Assembly: GCA_043228905.1 (NCBI GenBank)
Contig: JBHGNT010000015.1
Location: forward strand, 15,686,001 to 15,750,000
Reading direction: 5' to 3'
Source: Azolla caroliniana
Taxonomy: Eukaryota > Polypodiophyta
DNA: 64,000 nt
A model generated the notes under the pieces. It made no database searches and was not told where the DNA came from. It saw only the letters and a program-made list of their open reading frames with translations. The position numbers and the translations under genes are program-made. Positions 53,661-64,000 of the stretch are shown one piece after another. Numbering within the stretch: the first letter of the stretch is position 1; each line of letters starts with the position of its first letter.

Positions 53661-55209
53661 TTAATATATACAAATCCCTGTAGGGACACGATAGGTCCAT
53701 TTTATGTGGATGTCCAGCGACTCAATAAAGGGGGAGGTCGACCATTGTTGGATGAATGCTAGTCGTTGTCTTTCAACTCCATCGGAGTTGCCCTTGAGGC
53801 CATCATATTGGCTTTTTAGCATGGCTACAACTTCACTCCATGTCTCTTGCACGATTTGGTTAGAGAAGACTCGTCTACACCCTTGTTTCCATAGAGTCCA
53901 AAGAGTTATTGGGCTAACCAATTCCAACACAACTTGAGATTTGGCATTGGATAGGAGTTGAGTGGACATTGTCGATGGTGGAGAAAAAAACCTCTTGTGA
54001 TTTTATCACCAAAACCATCCCCTCCTCCTAATGCTCGTATATGTCAAGTGGGGCCTACCATGATAGCCAACAAGTATTTCCCCACTTGATTAAGCCTTGA
54101 ACCTGGCATAATTGCAATAAGCGGCCAACCCCTTGCCATATTCGATGGGACTTTGGCCAGTCCCACAAAGAGTGTCAGATTGATTCTATTGCATTTGGGC
54201 ACGCTACACAATTAGGAGAGCTAAGGTTCCCACACTGCCATGCACCAACCGGTAGTGACCTATGTATTAATTGCCATTGGAAAGTGGTGATTTGCCGTGC
54301 GTGTTGTTGTTTCTAGATTTTTTTCCAAAACTTGGTAATAATTGTGTGAGGAACATGATATATGTGCCAGACCTTTGCAGCTGCGAGCTCTCGGGCGGTT
54401 TGAGTAGCTAGAATATAGCAACCCAATCTATTTGTGAATTGAAAGAAAGGGATGGGTTTGCTTCGTTGCCCCGCGTAAGGATCATGCCATGTCCATTGCA
54501 AAGGGTCCCAACTAACCTTACGTAGAAATGTGTTTTCGTGAGTACATATGTGCCAATCTGGTTGTACTTTGATAGGATCAGGATCTACAATCCATTTATG
54601 CCCAGTATACGCTAGTACTCGAATTGCCTTATTCTGTGTTGGTGTCTCATTGTCTTGCATTCCAAAGCTTGCGATCCTGTCTGGTGTTTCCCTACCTTTG
54701 GGGATCAAAGAGCCCTCCTCCTCGTAGCCTATCCATTTCTCTATTGTCGTCCTTTGATTAGCAGCTTCCCTAATCAGTAGAGCGTTAATGATTTCCAATC
54801 TCATAGCCCATCCGCCCCTGATTCCATGGAGTATGTTGGCTTGGTCTTGTTTGGCAATGACATCAACCGTCTCCAACATTTTATACTTTTTCCTGAACCT
54901 TCCGCATTGTATCCCCATGAAAACCCCTTACTTGATCCAATTAGTTGATTAGATTCATCTCTAATACATGGGTTCCATAGAATACGTTGACTAAGCCAAG
55001 CAAGTTTAGAGTTAGGTTGATCGCACTTGAGCCCTCGTCTAATGTCACACTACGCCTTCCACATGGATGCACTGAATCTATCCTCCAATTGGCGAGAGAA
55101 ACTAGGTTTGAGCTCCATGTTTAGAATCCATCCAGTTTTGGGGTCCCAATTGGCGCCTTTTTTTTATTTAAAGTAAGTGAAACGTAACCGCAACATCATT
55201 TTCCAGCAA
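53661..55209 (-). pseudogene. LINE-3a ORF2 C-terminal region
   Basis: Open parts at 54918-54313 (LHGIRGGWAMRLEIINALLI, GHKWIVDPDPIKVQPDWHIC, RLGCYILATQTA) and 53969-53661 (LVSPITLWTLWKQGCRRVF, ETWSEVVAMLKSQYDGLKGN, DGVERQRLAFIQQW). LINE-3c and the 33050 fragment derive from this same tail. No zf-RVT CxxC...H...C was noted. Confidence 0.78.
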
Positions 55210-55830
55210 TCATTCCCTAGTTGGAGTCCTCGCACCACAAATTTGGCGAGTAGGGCTTTTGATTGTAAGAGGGGATCAATAAGACCCAATCCTCCTCTCG
55301 AGTTAGGTGATGTGAGTATAGGCCACGCCACCTTGGTCCGAGTTGCATGATCTTCCTTACCAGATCAAGTGTACCAACCGCTGAATTCGGTGTATACTTT
55401 TCTTGGATATTGTCCAACATGATAGGTTGTACCATGCTGTTGTGAGTAATACCTGATTTGCCACTATGATGCGCCCCGCTAGCAAGAGTTTTTTTGAACT
55501 CCAATGTATCAACTTTTGTCGAATGAAGTGAATAACTGGTGCAATCATAGTCTCTGGAGGTATGTTGAACCCAATTTGGAAACCCAAATATTTGGTGCTC
55601 GCTCCTTGATTGATCCACTTGAAAGCGGGATGGGGGTGCCACACAGGATGTGCTTCATGAGAAAGCCATATTGCACAGGATTTGTGGCAATTGATCATGG
55701 CATTGGATCTCTTGCAAAATACATCTAAACCACTCTCTAGCTTTTGTAGATTTTCCAAGTCCCCTTGTAGGTAGACTACGATGTCATCTGCAAATTCTAT
55801 ATCCAAGAGGTTTTGGTGAGAATGTGGCAC
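55210..55830 (-). pseudogene. LINE-3a reverse transcriptase, palm and thumb
   Basis: This resumes RT with PHSHQNLLDIEFADDIVVYL (intact ADD), LQKLESGLDVFCKRSNAMIN, STKYLGFQIGF and LLLAGRIIVANQVLL. After a frameshift it continues KVAWPILTSPNSRGGLGLID in the next part. Confidence 0.82.
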
Positions 55831-55839
55831 CCTAAGACC

Positions 55840-56388
55840 ACGTAGGTTTAGTTATCGCGAGTGTCATAGTGTAAATCACACACTACGTGAAATATGTAAA
55901 ATACTATATCCGATTTAAAGTACGTATAATAAATAATATAAGATATTAAAAAAATATTTATTACATGCATAGGGCAAGATTCAAACCTTGTACCCCCACG
56001 TAGACAAACCCCAACCTTACCATTGTACTAACTTATCCTTAGCGTTCTAAATATAGATTTAATACCTATAGGAAATAAAAGCATAGTGTAAAAAGCAACT
56101 CATGCACATTTAGTGTGCATGAACACTTTAGAAAAAGCATGAAGCTATGCTTAGCCTCTTCCATCCTTATATAAGGAGGAGAGAAAGATGTATGGTGTTG
56201 TTGATTATTTTACAAGGGTAGATTAATATAATATATTCGTGGTATTCACGAATTTGCTAACTATTTTTCTCTCTTAATCTGAGTACTCACTAATACATTA
56301 TACTCCTGGGATTCACGAGTTTTTCATATCTTTCTTTCTTACAATATATTTCATATTCTTAATTGCCTTAGAATTTTCTTTTCTCCTA
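55840..56388 (+). mobile_element. Solo-LTR-like insert in LINE-3a RT
   Basis: About 550 bp of AT-rich, non-coding DNA splits LINE-3a RT between the GCPLAP and FADD motifs. It holds TTATATAAGG (56167-56176) as a plus-strand promoter box, and repeated TATTCACGAATTT/GATTCACGAGTTT words. Exact ends and TG/CA termini could not be fixed; the flanks AAGACC and TAGTCC hint at a short, mutated duplication. Confidence 0.55.
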
Positions 56389-56955
56389 GTCCAAAACCTC
56401 AATGGTTCCCGCCCGATTCACACAACGATCCAGAGCCGAAAGGCACGACAACGAGTTGAGAAAACTAGAGAGTGCTTTGGCGTATAATAGAAATAAGGAT
56501 GGAGCCAGTGGGCATCCCTATCGTACAGACCGCAATATTCGGAAGAAGGGGCCCCTTTCACCTGCTAATGAAACACAATTGTTGGTGTTCCTATAAAGTC
56601 CCGCAATGCCTTGGATCCATGACTCTTGAAAACCGAGTTTCCCCATCACACTTTCTAGAAAGCTCCAACATACCCTGGCATATGCTTTCTCAAAATCTAG
56701 GAGCACCACAACTACCTTGTTGTTGGTACGCTTGGCAAGGGCTACTGCTTCCCAAAATGAGAAAAGGTTGTTTAGGATGCTCCGATTTCTAACGAAACCT
56801 GTCTGGGACAGATGAATGAGTTGAGGGAGAAGTGGTGCTAAGTGGCGTGCCATGGTTTTTGCAAGCAACTTATAGACAGTATTGAGAAGAGTTATAGGCC
56901 GCCACTTACTAATGTCGTTGGCACTCCCACCACTTTTAGGAATGAGATGTATCAT
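56389..56955 (-). pseudogene. LINE-3a reverse transcriptase, first part
   Basis: MIHLIPKSGGSANDISKWRP, ITLLNTVYKLLAKTMARHLA, QTGFVRNRSILNNLF and VVVLLDFEKAYARVCW (first catalytic Asp), then ILRSVR, a TAG at 56518-56520 where family members have Gln, and GCPLAPSLFLLYAKAL in the same frame. The insert at 55840-56388 then interrupts RT just before FADD. Confidence 0.85.
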
Positions 56956-57155
56956 CCCCTATCCAAATTCCTCCAGCATGTTTCCAGAGGTGATGATCTC
57001 CTCGTATGCCTAGAGGAGGTCTTCTTTAATAGTGTCCCAAAGGCACGTGAAAAAGTGAGGAGTTAGGCCATTGATACCGAGGCAACTATCTGCATCCAAA
57101 TCGGAGAGGGTCTCCCATATCTCGATGTTTGATAAGGGACGCACGAGCCATGCAT

Positions 57156-57473
57156 TCATTTCCATCGTGACTTTCTCGGGTATGCTCTGGAGGATAATAT
57201 CATCTCGTGTGTCTTCCCCTTGGCCATATTATCTTCGGTAAGTAGTCGTTTGTAGTAACTTGTGGCAATATTCCTCATTTCGTCGCCATCCTCAGTGTTC
57301 GTTCCATTCTCTCGGGTGAGGGTATGCATCATTGTTCTAGCATGCCTCGATCCCTTGAATCGGAAGAATTCCTTCGTGGATTTGTCCCCTACTCGAATCC
57401 ATCGAGCCATGCTTCCATGAAACTCCATGTCATAGATTGTCTTTTCCGCCATGATGAGTTCATGTTTGGCCAT
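57156..57473 (-). pseudogene. LINE-3a ORF2 linker before RT
   Basis: YDMEFHGSMARWIRVGDKST, KEFFRFKGSRHARTMMHTL and IATSYYKRLLTEDN are the typical segment between endonuclease and RT in plant L1 elements, matching LINE-3b near 62234-62420 (ATNWMRVGDQVTKGFFE). Confidence 0.75.
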
Positions 57474-57889
57474 GACAACCTGTCTCGCGATCCAACTACA
57501 TGTCGGGTATCTTTGTTGGAGTCATTGTAAGGCTAATAGTCCCCGTTTTCTCCTCTTGCGCTTTTCCTTATCATTCTTGCTTCTGGTCTTGACAATCTTG
57601 TGTAGTAGAGTTGAAGCTCTTACTAATTTAGCTAGAAGTTTGTCAGATGCTAATGAGGCATTGACAGGTAATGACCATTGGCTGACGAGTTGTTCCTTCA
57701 CCTCTATGACTGTGTAGATAGTGTGTGGGATTCGAGGTTGAAATGGGCCCCACTTTTAGTGTAATTGAAAGTAACCAATTATTGGGTAATGGTCGGAGAA
57801 AGTCGTGCTTGGAGTTATGCGACACCACCCTCCCTTCGCTTTTAGGGCCTCGCCTACATAAATGTGGTCAATACGAGATAGGGTGGGTC

Positions 57890-58533
57890 CACTATTTCAC
57901 CCATCTAATCGGGAGAATAAGAGTGAGTCCCTTTTTCGTTGGAAGTTGTCCAAGTGCCATAGATCTCTTAGGTTAAGGTGTAAACATAACTTCTCCCATT
58001 GTTTTTGTTCCCTTCCTTGTAGAACTATGGGATTGTTGCTAGAGCTATCGTGAAGGGATTCGATCATATTGAAGTCCCCTCCAATGCACCAGTCCTCCGC
58101 ACCTGCTACTTGTAGGCGAATGCGCTGCCAGAATGTTGCCCCTTTTGTGCTACTATTTGGAGCATAAACATTCATGAAATTTTAGCGTTGGCATTGGATG
58201 GCCAACGTGCAAAAATGTACCCTACCAGGTATAAGTGATTCTCGATGTATTAAGCCTTGGGCTAGATGTTCTTGAATCAATGTGCAAATACCACCATGAT
58301 TTCCATCCTCCCCTATTGCTCTCTCCCAAATTGTTCGCCATGATCCTGGTAGAAGATCTCCGACTTCCTTTGAATGAGTACTATCGAGGTGGTGTTCCTA
58401 CAACATGATTATGTTAGCAGCACCCCCTAATATATATTCCTCAAGATCCCTTCTCAGGTTCCATCTGTTTTGCTAGTCTAGTTGACTCCTGAGCCCTTGG
58501 ACGTTCCATGTTACAATTTTCATACTCATGGAA
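57890..58533 (-). pseudogene. LINE-3a ORF2 endonuclease
   Basis: ORF2 starts near 58533 with MSMKIVTWNVQGLRSQ. Later motifs are IQEHL-like sequence, MNVYAPNSSTKGATFWQ, DWCIGGDFNMIESLHD and LFSRLDG. Stops near 58490 and 58180 interrupt the APE-type domain. Confidence 0.78.
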
Positions 58534-58693
58534 TAGGGTGAGAGAGTGCCAATTGTTCTTGATGCTTTGCACAACAGGTCGTGAGTGGAGAGCACTCACC
58601 ATTTAGACATCCAGTCATTTTCACTAATGGGATGACGGTCCAAATCCATGAGTGGAGTTTGTGGGCTATCCGGTGAGCTTCAGTCTCCCCTTC

Positions 58694-59302
58694 CTACTTC
58701 TCATAGAAATAGAAAAAACCTGGAGTTAGATGGGTGTCTATAATAGTCCGCGGGTGGACATGGCAGAGATGAGGTTCTTCTTCATCCATGGTGCACCAGA
58801 ATTCAGTGTTATTCCAATGCTTCTTTAGTTCGTTCATGAGGTCTTCGTCTCTTATTTTTGTTACAAAACATGTTGCTTGGCTACATAGCGTATCGTTAAT
58901 CTTGGATTTGGACCATTCTTCTTGTGCCGGTAGCAAGAGTGGAAAGGAGATTGATGTCGTTGGTACTCCATTATTGTGTATTGCCAATACATGTACCCTT
59001 ATTTTTTCCATTGTCTTATGCCCGATGCCTAGCCATTTGTTTTCAATAGCTATATGTACCTTGGACGGAAGTTTGTCGATGTCCGGCACCAAAAGGCGTA
59101 CAGAGGGAGGGCCTAGTTGCTTCTTTAGCCTGTCCGCTAGCGTTAGGTCCTCATCCAGCATCATACCAAAGGAGTTTCCAATAGTAGGAAGTAACATGTT
59201 GTATTCTAAGGATAAACCAAGAAACAACATTGTTACCTTTTTCATGGAGTCATCGTGTTGTGCAACCTTCTCTGGGTTAAAACCATGTGTCCATTTACGC
59301 AT
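58694..59302 (-). pseudogene. LINE-3a ORF1 fragment
   Basis: 202 open codons. KKVTMLFLGLSLEYNMLLPT, IGNSFGMMLDEDLTLAD and VRLLVPDIDKLPSKVHIAIE fit the DUF4283-like region of plant LINE ORF1. It ends in an acidic tail (NNTEFWCTMDEEEPHLC). No zinc knuckle is seen after it. The start is uncertain because the N-terminal part toward 59490 is shifted. Confidence 0.6.
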
Positions 59303-59494
59303 GAATAACCACAGGGAGAGGGCAGGGCCTGCAAAGAGGGGATCTATGTGCCCTCCACTCTGTGATGTTAGGTGGGCGCGCTTCAGCTCTTGCTCTTGCT
59401 CTTGCTCCGTTCCCTGATGGCCTCTGCTCCTTTGCTCCTGCTCCTGCTCCTGCTCCAGTGCTCCCCGGTGGCCTCTGCTCCGCTCCTTGTCCTC

Positions 59495-59509
59495 AACAAA
59501 TGCAATCTT
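59495..59509. repeat. LINE-3a target-site duplication, right copy
   Basis: Identical 15-bp copy of 53589-53603. The copia-E sequence continues directly after it. Confidence 0.92.
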
Positions 59510-59799
59510 GATGAAATAGAAGGATGGTGATTGAGGATATCAAGAGATGTGAATACATAAATGGTAAGAAAGTTGATTTATCTTACCATTTCAAGACCAG
59601 ATATTGCATATGTCGTTAGTATTGTCAACAAATTCGTGTAAGCACATAAGCTTGCACACATGGTTGTAGTTAAAGGATATTTTGATATGTCAAAGGCATG
59701 ATAAATTTGCGATTGATGTATACAAACAATAAATTGTCTCTCTAGTTACATTGTGATGTAGATTGGGTGGGAAATAAAGCATCAAGAAAGAGCACAAGT

Positions 59800-60229
59800 G
59801 GAATTATGTGTTCGTTCGGAAGTGTAGTGGTGTCATGGTTGTCAATGAAACAACCGACAATTTCTTTAAGCACAATTTGAGTATAGAGTTGTTGCACAAG
59901 CTACTTGTGAGGCCATATGGACAGAGAAGTTGCTCAAAGAACTTGGATTTACTATACAAAGGCTGATTCAAATATTTTGTGATAACATAAGCTTGATTAT
60001 GTTGGCAAAAAAATCGGTTTTTCATGATAAGACCAAACATATTAAGGTCCACTATCATTATGTTCGTGAAAAAGTCATTGAAGGTATCATAAACCTAAAA
60101 TATATCAAAATTAAAGACCAATTTGTTGGTGTTCTCACAAAAGCTCTTCCAAAAGATAGATTCTTCAAATTTCGAAAAACGCTAGGACTCCGTGATATCA
60201 ATATGTGCTTGAGGGGGGATGTTGAGTAA
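59800..60229 (+). pseudogene. copia-E RNase H and C-terminus
   Basis: LLKELGFTIQRLIQIFCDN, HDKTKHIKVHYHYVREKVI, DQFVGVLTKALPKDRFFKF and TLGLRDI, a standard copia RNase H tail. The open part 59930-60229 runs through the polypurine tract to a TAA inside the LTR. Confidence 0.85.
60211..60219 (+). promoter_or_regulatory. copia-E polypurine tract
   Basis: GAGGGGGGA ends directly before the LTR start TGTTGAGTAAAAC at 60220. Confidence 0.85.
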
Positions 60230-60579
60230 AACATATAAGCACATATTGGGATTTGATCTCTAGACCTATTTATATACAAAACTTTGATCATACCACTAAT
60301 ATATACTAAACCTTTACAATAGATTATTATTATAAATAATAAATAAATTATTCATGTACTAGCGAAGTTTGCATGTGTCATGCATGAACGGAATAGACAA
60401 TAGTATATAAAGACCTCACATCCAAGAGGTGAAGATCATCAAGGGAAAGATAGCATAATGATATTGTATTTGACAATTAATACGAAGCACATTGTATTTA
60501 TTTGATGTTAAGATAATCTTTTATTCTCTTTCCCTATCTATGTAACGAGTCATGACTTCCTATTCAAGTATAACTAACA
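60220..60579 (+). repeat. copia-E 3' LTR
   Basis: TGTTGAGTAAAACATATAAG ... AAGTATAACTAACA, about 360 bp, with TGTT/AACA ends. It contains TATATAAAGACC near 60405, a likely promoter box. No second LTR was found in the window. Confidence 0.75.
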
Positions 60580-61714
60580 TATACTCCCTTCTTTGCCAAT
60601 TACACAAGATGTCATCCCCGTTTGATGATATTTGAACATCCAAAAATTTCCAAATACCCACTTTGAGGGTCATCTACTTCATTATGCTTAAGCCAATTAA
60701 CATAAATTTGTAGATTTTCATTACCTTTACTCATCACCGAAAGAGCCTAAGATATGAGTTCGGGATTGTGTATATAGCTTTTACAAAGTAATCTAAAGAT
60801 TAACGGGCCTTGTGACAATTTGAGTATCAACGTCTTGGCCCATATGTGATCAATTACTCATCAGTGAAATTGTGTAGTGTCTTGATATTCCTCCTCTTAC
60901 GTGTTTCCATACGGTGTTCCATGTATCACTTTATGGAATCTTATGTTTCAAGCACTCTATTATTGTTTTCGTTCCTACCCCACTTCTCGTTTAACTTATT
61001 GATGGTCTAGAATACGAGGTGAAAACTATATTAGACTTCACGGTTATCTGTCATAAATTATACCATTTGATTTGATTAATTAGGTTATACGCCTAATGAT
61101 CAAATTGGGGAGCTTGTTGAGGATAACTCTAATGCCACACAACTTTTAGTTTAATTTTATCATTGATATTCCCAAATAAGCAAAATCCCAATTTGTGCAT
61201 TGTGACTCATGGAACTTGTCATCAAAGGAAGGATAGTATCATGACCATACATATGAAACATTGGGAATGTCGTTGATGCCATAAAACTTGTAGCTGAATT
61301 TCACCGTTCATATAAACCAACTCCAAGTTTTTGCATTGGAACTCATGGAACTCGTCATCAAAGGTAAGTGATCATATCATGAGCATATACACAAAATGCT
61401 ATATAGAAATTTGAACCCATTGATATGATGTTTATTGTAGCTTTTTATGCATAGTTTGTAATATACATGTTATATTACAATATGTTATCACCTCACACAA
61501 GCTTTTGCATGATCACCAAATGACATGCTTGCATCAATGCTAAGTGGAGATCATTTGATGACGAGAATGCATGTGTCCCAACCATATGTATTATACAAGG
61601 AGGTGTTCTTGTAAGTGATGAATCATTCCATTCAATGCCAATCTTCAACATAATCTTGTTTTTCTTGCCAATACATATGGTTACATTCTTCTCTTATTTC
61701 CCTTGTTTTTTCAT
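60580..61714. other. Spacer with degenerate tandem duplication
   Basis: No gene seen. Two copies of about 118 bp at 61132-61250 and 61276-61392 share GCCA.A.AACTT.TAG, TGCATTG..ACTCATGGAAC and CATCAAAGG (spacing 144 bp). Confidence 0.5.
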
Positions 61715-61719
61715 ATTAC

Positions 61720-62082
61720 CTAGTTCTTCAATTCGATATTGTTTTCCAGGAAGCTAGTTTGCGTTGTATGTATAATGTCCCCAAGTGCCATTTTCAATCT
61801 CTTACTTGCGACTTTGGCCATTATCTTATAAGCATTAGTGAGAATCATCAATGGTCGCCAATTATCAAGCATTGTTAGGTTTTTACCAACCTTGGGTATT
61901 AAATAAATAATGCCTCTACACATTGTTATGGGCATTAATCCTTCTACCATAATGTATTGCATCCCTGCCAACATGTCATCCTTAATTAGATCCCAATATT
62001 TGATGTAAAAAGTATATAGGAAGTCCATCAATTCCTGCACATATTTGTTTGTTCCTATCCCCAATAGCGCCCTAGAATTCAT
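61720..62082 (-). pseudogene. LINE-3b reverse transcriptase, first motifs
   Basis: 120 open codons: MVEGLMPITMCRGIIYLIPK, LTMLDNWRPLMILTNAYKIM and ASKRLKMALGDIIHTTQTSF. Homology ends at the NNIELKN stop, so the catalytic FxKAYD and ADD motifs are absent. Confidence 0.8.
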
Positions 62083-62233
62083 GCATACCTATAGGGGTAT
62101 TTAGTTAGTCCATCATCTTAGTTGTAACTTTCCTTGGTATCCTATTTATTATATTTCTAAAGGCAACCTGATCAACTTCATTGCATACCTTTAGTAGTTG
62201 AGTATAATAGCTTGTGGCTATTTCAAGCATTTC

Positions 62234-63451
62234 CTATTTGCATGTGGTCGTTGTGCCATCTATCTTTTTTAAGCATGAAGGTTGAATATTGGATCCTTTG
62301 CATTTAACAGATTCAAAAAATCCTTTAGTAACCTGATCTCCTACCCTCATCCAGTTGGTTGCCTTACTTCGATAGGCATAGGTACTCCTAAGTTTTTGGT
62401 ACATCTCTAATTTGCTTTTGGCCTCCTCTAGTTGAGCCTCAATCCATACATTATGTGGGTATACTTCTCTTAGTCGTTGCATAGAAGAGAGGGACCATTG
62501 CATTCTCTGCATTTTCTCCCTTATCTCTTTTCTAATTTCAATCGCTTTTTGTTGAAAAAACCCTACACATGCCTCAAGTTTCCCAGCCAACCTATGAGCA
62601 GGGTCAAGATACCTCCGTTTGATATTAGACCATATTTTCCATATATCATCGATCTGTTTAGTATCCATGACCAATTCTTTGCATACCTTCACATTATGTG
62701 GCTTGCATCGATTGTTTTCTTGTATGTGCAACAGAATTGGGGCATGATCAGAGAACATTGTACTCAGACAAATAATGCATCTGCCTTTCCTATCCATGAG
62801 TCGAGGGTCCAAATACCATCTGTCCAGCCTGGACATCGTCCTCCCATGCATGCTTCCTCCTCCTCTAGAGTATCGAAGAGATTTTTCTATCACATTATAT
62901 GCTAAACAAATCTTATCCCATGCATCCTTCTCTGCCCCCTGCACCGTGCCATTTGCATTGCCTCTTCTATCTTCTGGATGCTCCATCATATTAAAGTCTC
63001 CTCCAATGATCCACAACTCAACATATGGTTTCTTAGCCACTAATTGCAACCAGAATTCTTGTCTTTCAACAACTGAATTTGGGGCATATATGTTTAGTAT
63101 GCCCAAGTGCCCACAACTATGTTTTATCCTTATGTAGACAGCACGACCCTCTATTAAACTCCCCCTGCCTATACAGTCAGCAGTAAACTTAGCTTTCATA
63201 GCTATAAGTACTCCCCCATGAATCTACTTATCCCCCATAGTTGCTGACCATGTAGTGGTTCAATTCCTAGGGCAAATGCTTCCAATTTTATCGATCTTAT
63301 CCCCATTTAGATGGTGCTCCTGCACCAAGATAATATCACGCACCACTGCCTCGGTGCAACGCCGAATTTCAGTAGCCAATACATCCTTTTTCATCTGGAA
63401 TTGGGTGCCACCAATTCCTTGTATATTCCAAGTCAGCAAGCTAAGATTCAT
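62234..63451 (-). pseudogene. LINE-3b ORF2 endonuclease and linker
   Basis: It starts MNLSLLTWNIQGIGGTQFQM at 63451. Catalytic-region motifs follow: IILVQEHHLNGD (Glu), then after a TGA and a TAG in the same frame GHLGILNIYAPNSVVERQEF, LWIIGGDFNMMEHPEDR, MSRLDRWYLDPRL and FSDHAPILLHIQ (SDH). The linker ends YRSKATNWMRVGDQVTKGFF. The 321-codon open stretch is well preserved. Confidence 0.86.
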
Positions 63452-63876
63452 ATAACGTGCACCTTCTGAGGCCCTACCAATGCATTTTCTGCTTCCAATA
63501 TGGTAGCTAATATCCTATCTTGGAGATTTTCCTCTTCCAATTGTGTCAGCATTTCAGGGTTGTATACCATGAATTCCGTGATCAGTTTAGGAAGCTTCCT
63601 AAATTTCACATTTATGTAGCATATGCCTTGTTCATTCGCCTTGCCCGAACTCCAGATCAAGGCATCTTTCCATTGTCTTTTCATTTTCACCCCTATTGCG
63701 GTACCATATGATGAGTCCACATGAACATCCATTTGTTGTTCCAAACATCCAAGTGCTTCTTCTCTAGTGTGTGGTTCCTTATTTCCCAAGGCCAGAATAT
63801 AGGACAGACTAGCGATCCGTCCTTCATCAATACATTTACCATATATATTGACTCTACACATGTTGTCCTTATTCAT
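63448..63876 (-). pseudogene. LINE-3b ORF1, C-terminal part
   Basis: 142 open codons to a TGA at 63448-63450. It includes GRIASLSYILALGNKEPHTR, MKRQWKDALIWSSGKANEQG and YINVKFRKLPKLITEFMVYN, and ends in a helical acidic tail. The visible start lies inside the protein; upstream sequence toward 64000 is in another frame. The stop overlaps the ORF2 start (ATGA). Confidence 0.6.
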
Positions 63877-64000
63877 CTCACTTCCACATATTTCCTTGAA
63901 CCACTTTTTGCCTGTCAGTTTTAGTTTGATCTATTGTCCAATATTTGAGAGGGGGGTCGCCTTGTATTGAAGGTTCCAGTTCACTCTTGGCCATTTACGC

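Larger units (their letters stand above)
53604..59494 (-). mobile_element. LINE-3a: L1-like LINE with 15-bp target duplication
   Basis: The target duplication and an A-rich tail define the whole element: about 5.35 kb of LINE plus a 0.55-kb LTR-like insert at 55840-56388. The 5' leader carries GGAGCA-type repeats (59380-59490). ORF1, endonuclease, RT and C-terminal parts follow on the minus strand with many shifts. The retained 5' leader and length suggest a full-length insertion. It inserted into copia-E RT. Confidence 0.92.
51480..60579 (+). mobile_element. copia-E: Ty1/copia 3' half with nested insertions
   Basis: One plus-strand copia element in three parts: RT entry at 51700-52066, palm at 53205-53603, and RNase H with a 3' LTR at 59510-60579. 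gypsy-F (about 52067-53204) and LINE-3a (53604-59494) split it. The region before RT is degraded, and the 5' LTR, gag, protease and integrase are absent or beyond recognition left of 51480. Heavy stop content shows this is the oldest layer of the nest. Confidence 0.85.
61715..64000 (-). mobile_element. LINE-3b: L1-like LINE, 3'-truncated, running off the window
   Basis: The minus strand carries an ORF1 end, endonuclease, linker and the first RT motifs. Homology stops at 61715-61720 inside RT, before the catalytic region. Loss of the 3' end is unusual for a LINE, which normally loses its 5' end. The upstream end lies beyond 64000. Confidence 0.85.

Noticed and set aside
58788-59417. 209-codon plus-strand ORF
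   Set aside because: It is the antisense shadow of LINE-3a ORF1, with serine-rich composition typical of a reverse frame.
1-64000. A second host gene hidden among the transposons
   Set aside because: Every open stretch above about 100 codons was assigned to a transposon, a shadow frame or MIC60. Short or multi-exon genes without recognisable motifs cannot be excluded by eye.

Overview
The window looks like plant nuclear DNA. It holds one spliced gene whose introns carry retroelements, and about 40 kb of degraded plant-type LTR and non-LTR retrotransposons. There is no bacterial-style gene packing, and introns follow GT-AG or GC-AG rules. Species cannot be read from the sequence. The divergent MIC60 protein and the wealth of LINEs make a fern, lycophyte or other non-angiosperm plausible, but that is a weak inference.

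The only host gene I can support is MIC60 (mitofilin), the core subunit of the mitochondrial MICOS complex. It lies on the minus strand from 20594 to 5421. Eleven coding exons join in phase 0 at every junction, giving a predicted 733-residue precursor with a presequence, one membrane segment, a coiled coil and the mitofilin C-terminus. Exon 1 and its promoter lie about 7.7 kb from exon 2, because two joined Ty1/copia 5' halves sit antisense in intron 1. Intron 5 is filled with LINE 3' ends in both orientations, and intron 9 uses a GC donor.

Layout: 1-4.4 kb, an inverted copia relic and a 5'-truncated LINE. 5.3-21.3 kb, MIC60 with its intronic elements and a repeat-rich 5' flank. 21.2-28.6 kb, a tRNA-derived SINE, LINE 3' ends and a nearly full-length L1-like LINE (LINE-2A, plus strand). 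28.6-33.5 kb, low-complexity DNA with a palindromic tandem satellite. 33.5-44.8 kb, two head-to-tail LINE-1 copies on the minus strand, the second split by a copia element (copia-C) with LTRs, PBS, PPT and a 5-bp target duplication. 44.8-49.9 kb, a gag fragment and an internally deleted chromovirus (gypsy-D) whose LTR carries a tRNA-like sequence. 50-60.6 kb, a LINE-2 3' half, then a plus-strand copia (copia-E) interrupted by a gypsy 3' end and by LINE-3a, which has a 15-bp target duplication and itself contains a solo-LTR-like insert. 61.7-64 kb, another LINE-3 copy running off the edge.

None of the transposon reading frames looks intact. The most interesting signals are a 3'-terminal LINE hairpin with a compensatory base change between two families, a 74-nt tRNA-like fold at the start of a gypsy LTR, the palindromic satellite, contrasting ORF1/ORF2 junctions in two LINE families, and a run of single in-frame TAG stops explicable by C-to-T change at CHG sites. 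Element names (LINE-1 to LINE-4, copia-A to -E, gypsy-D, -F) are local labels only.
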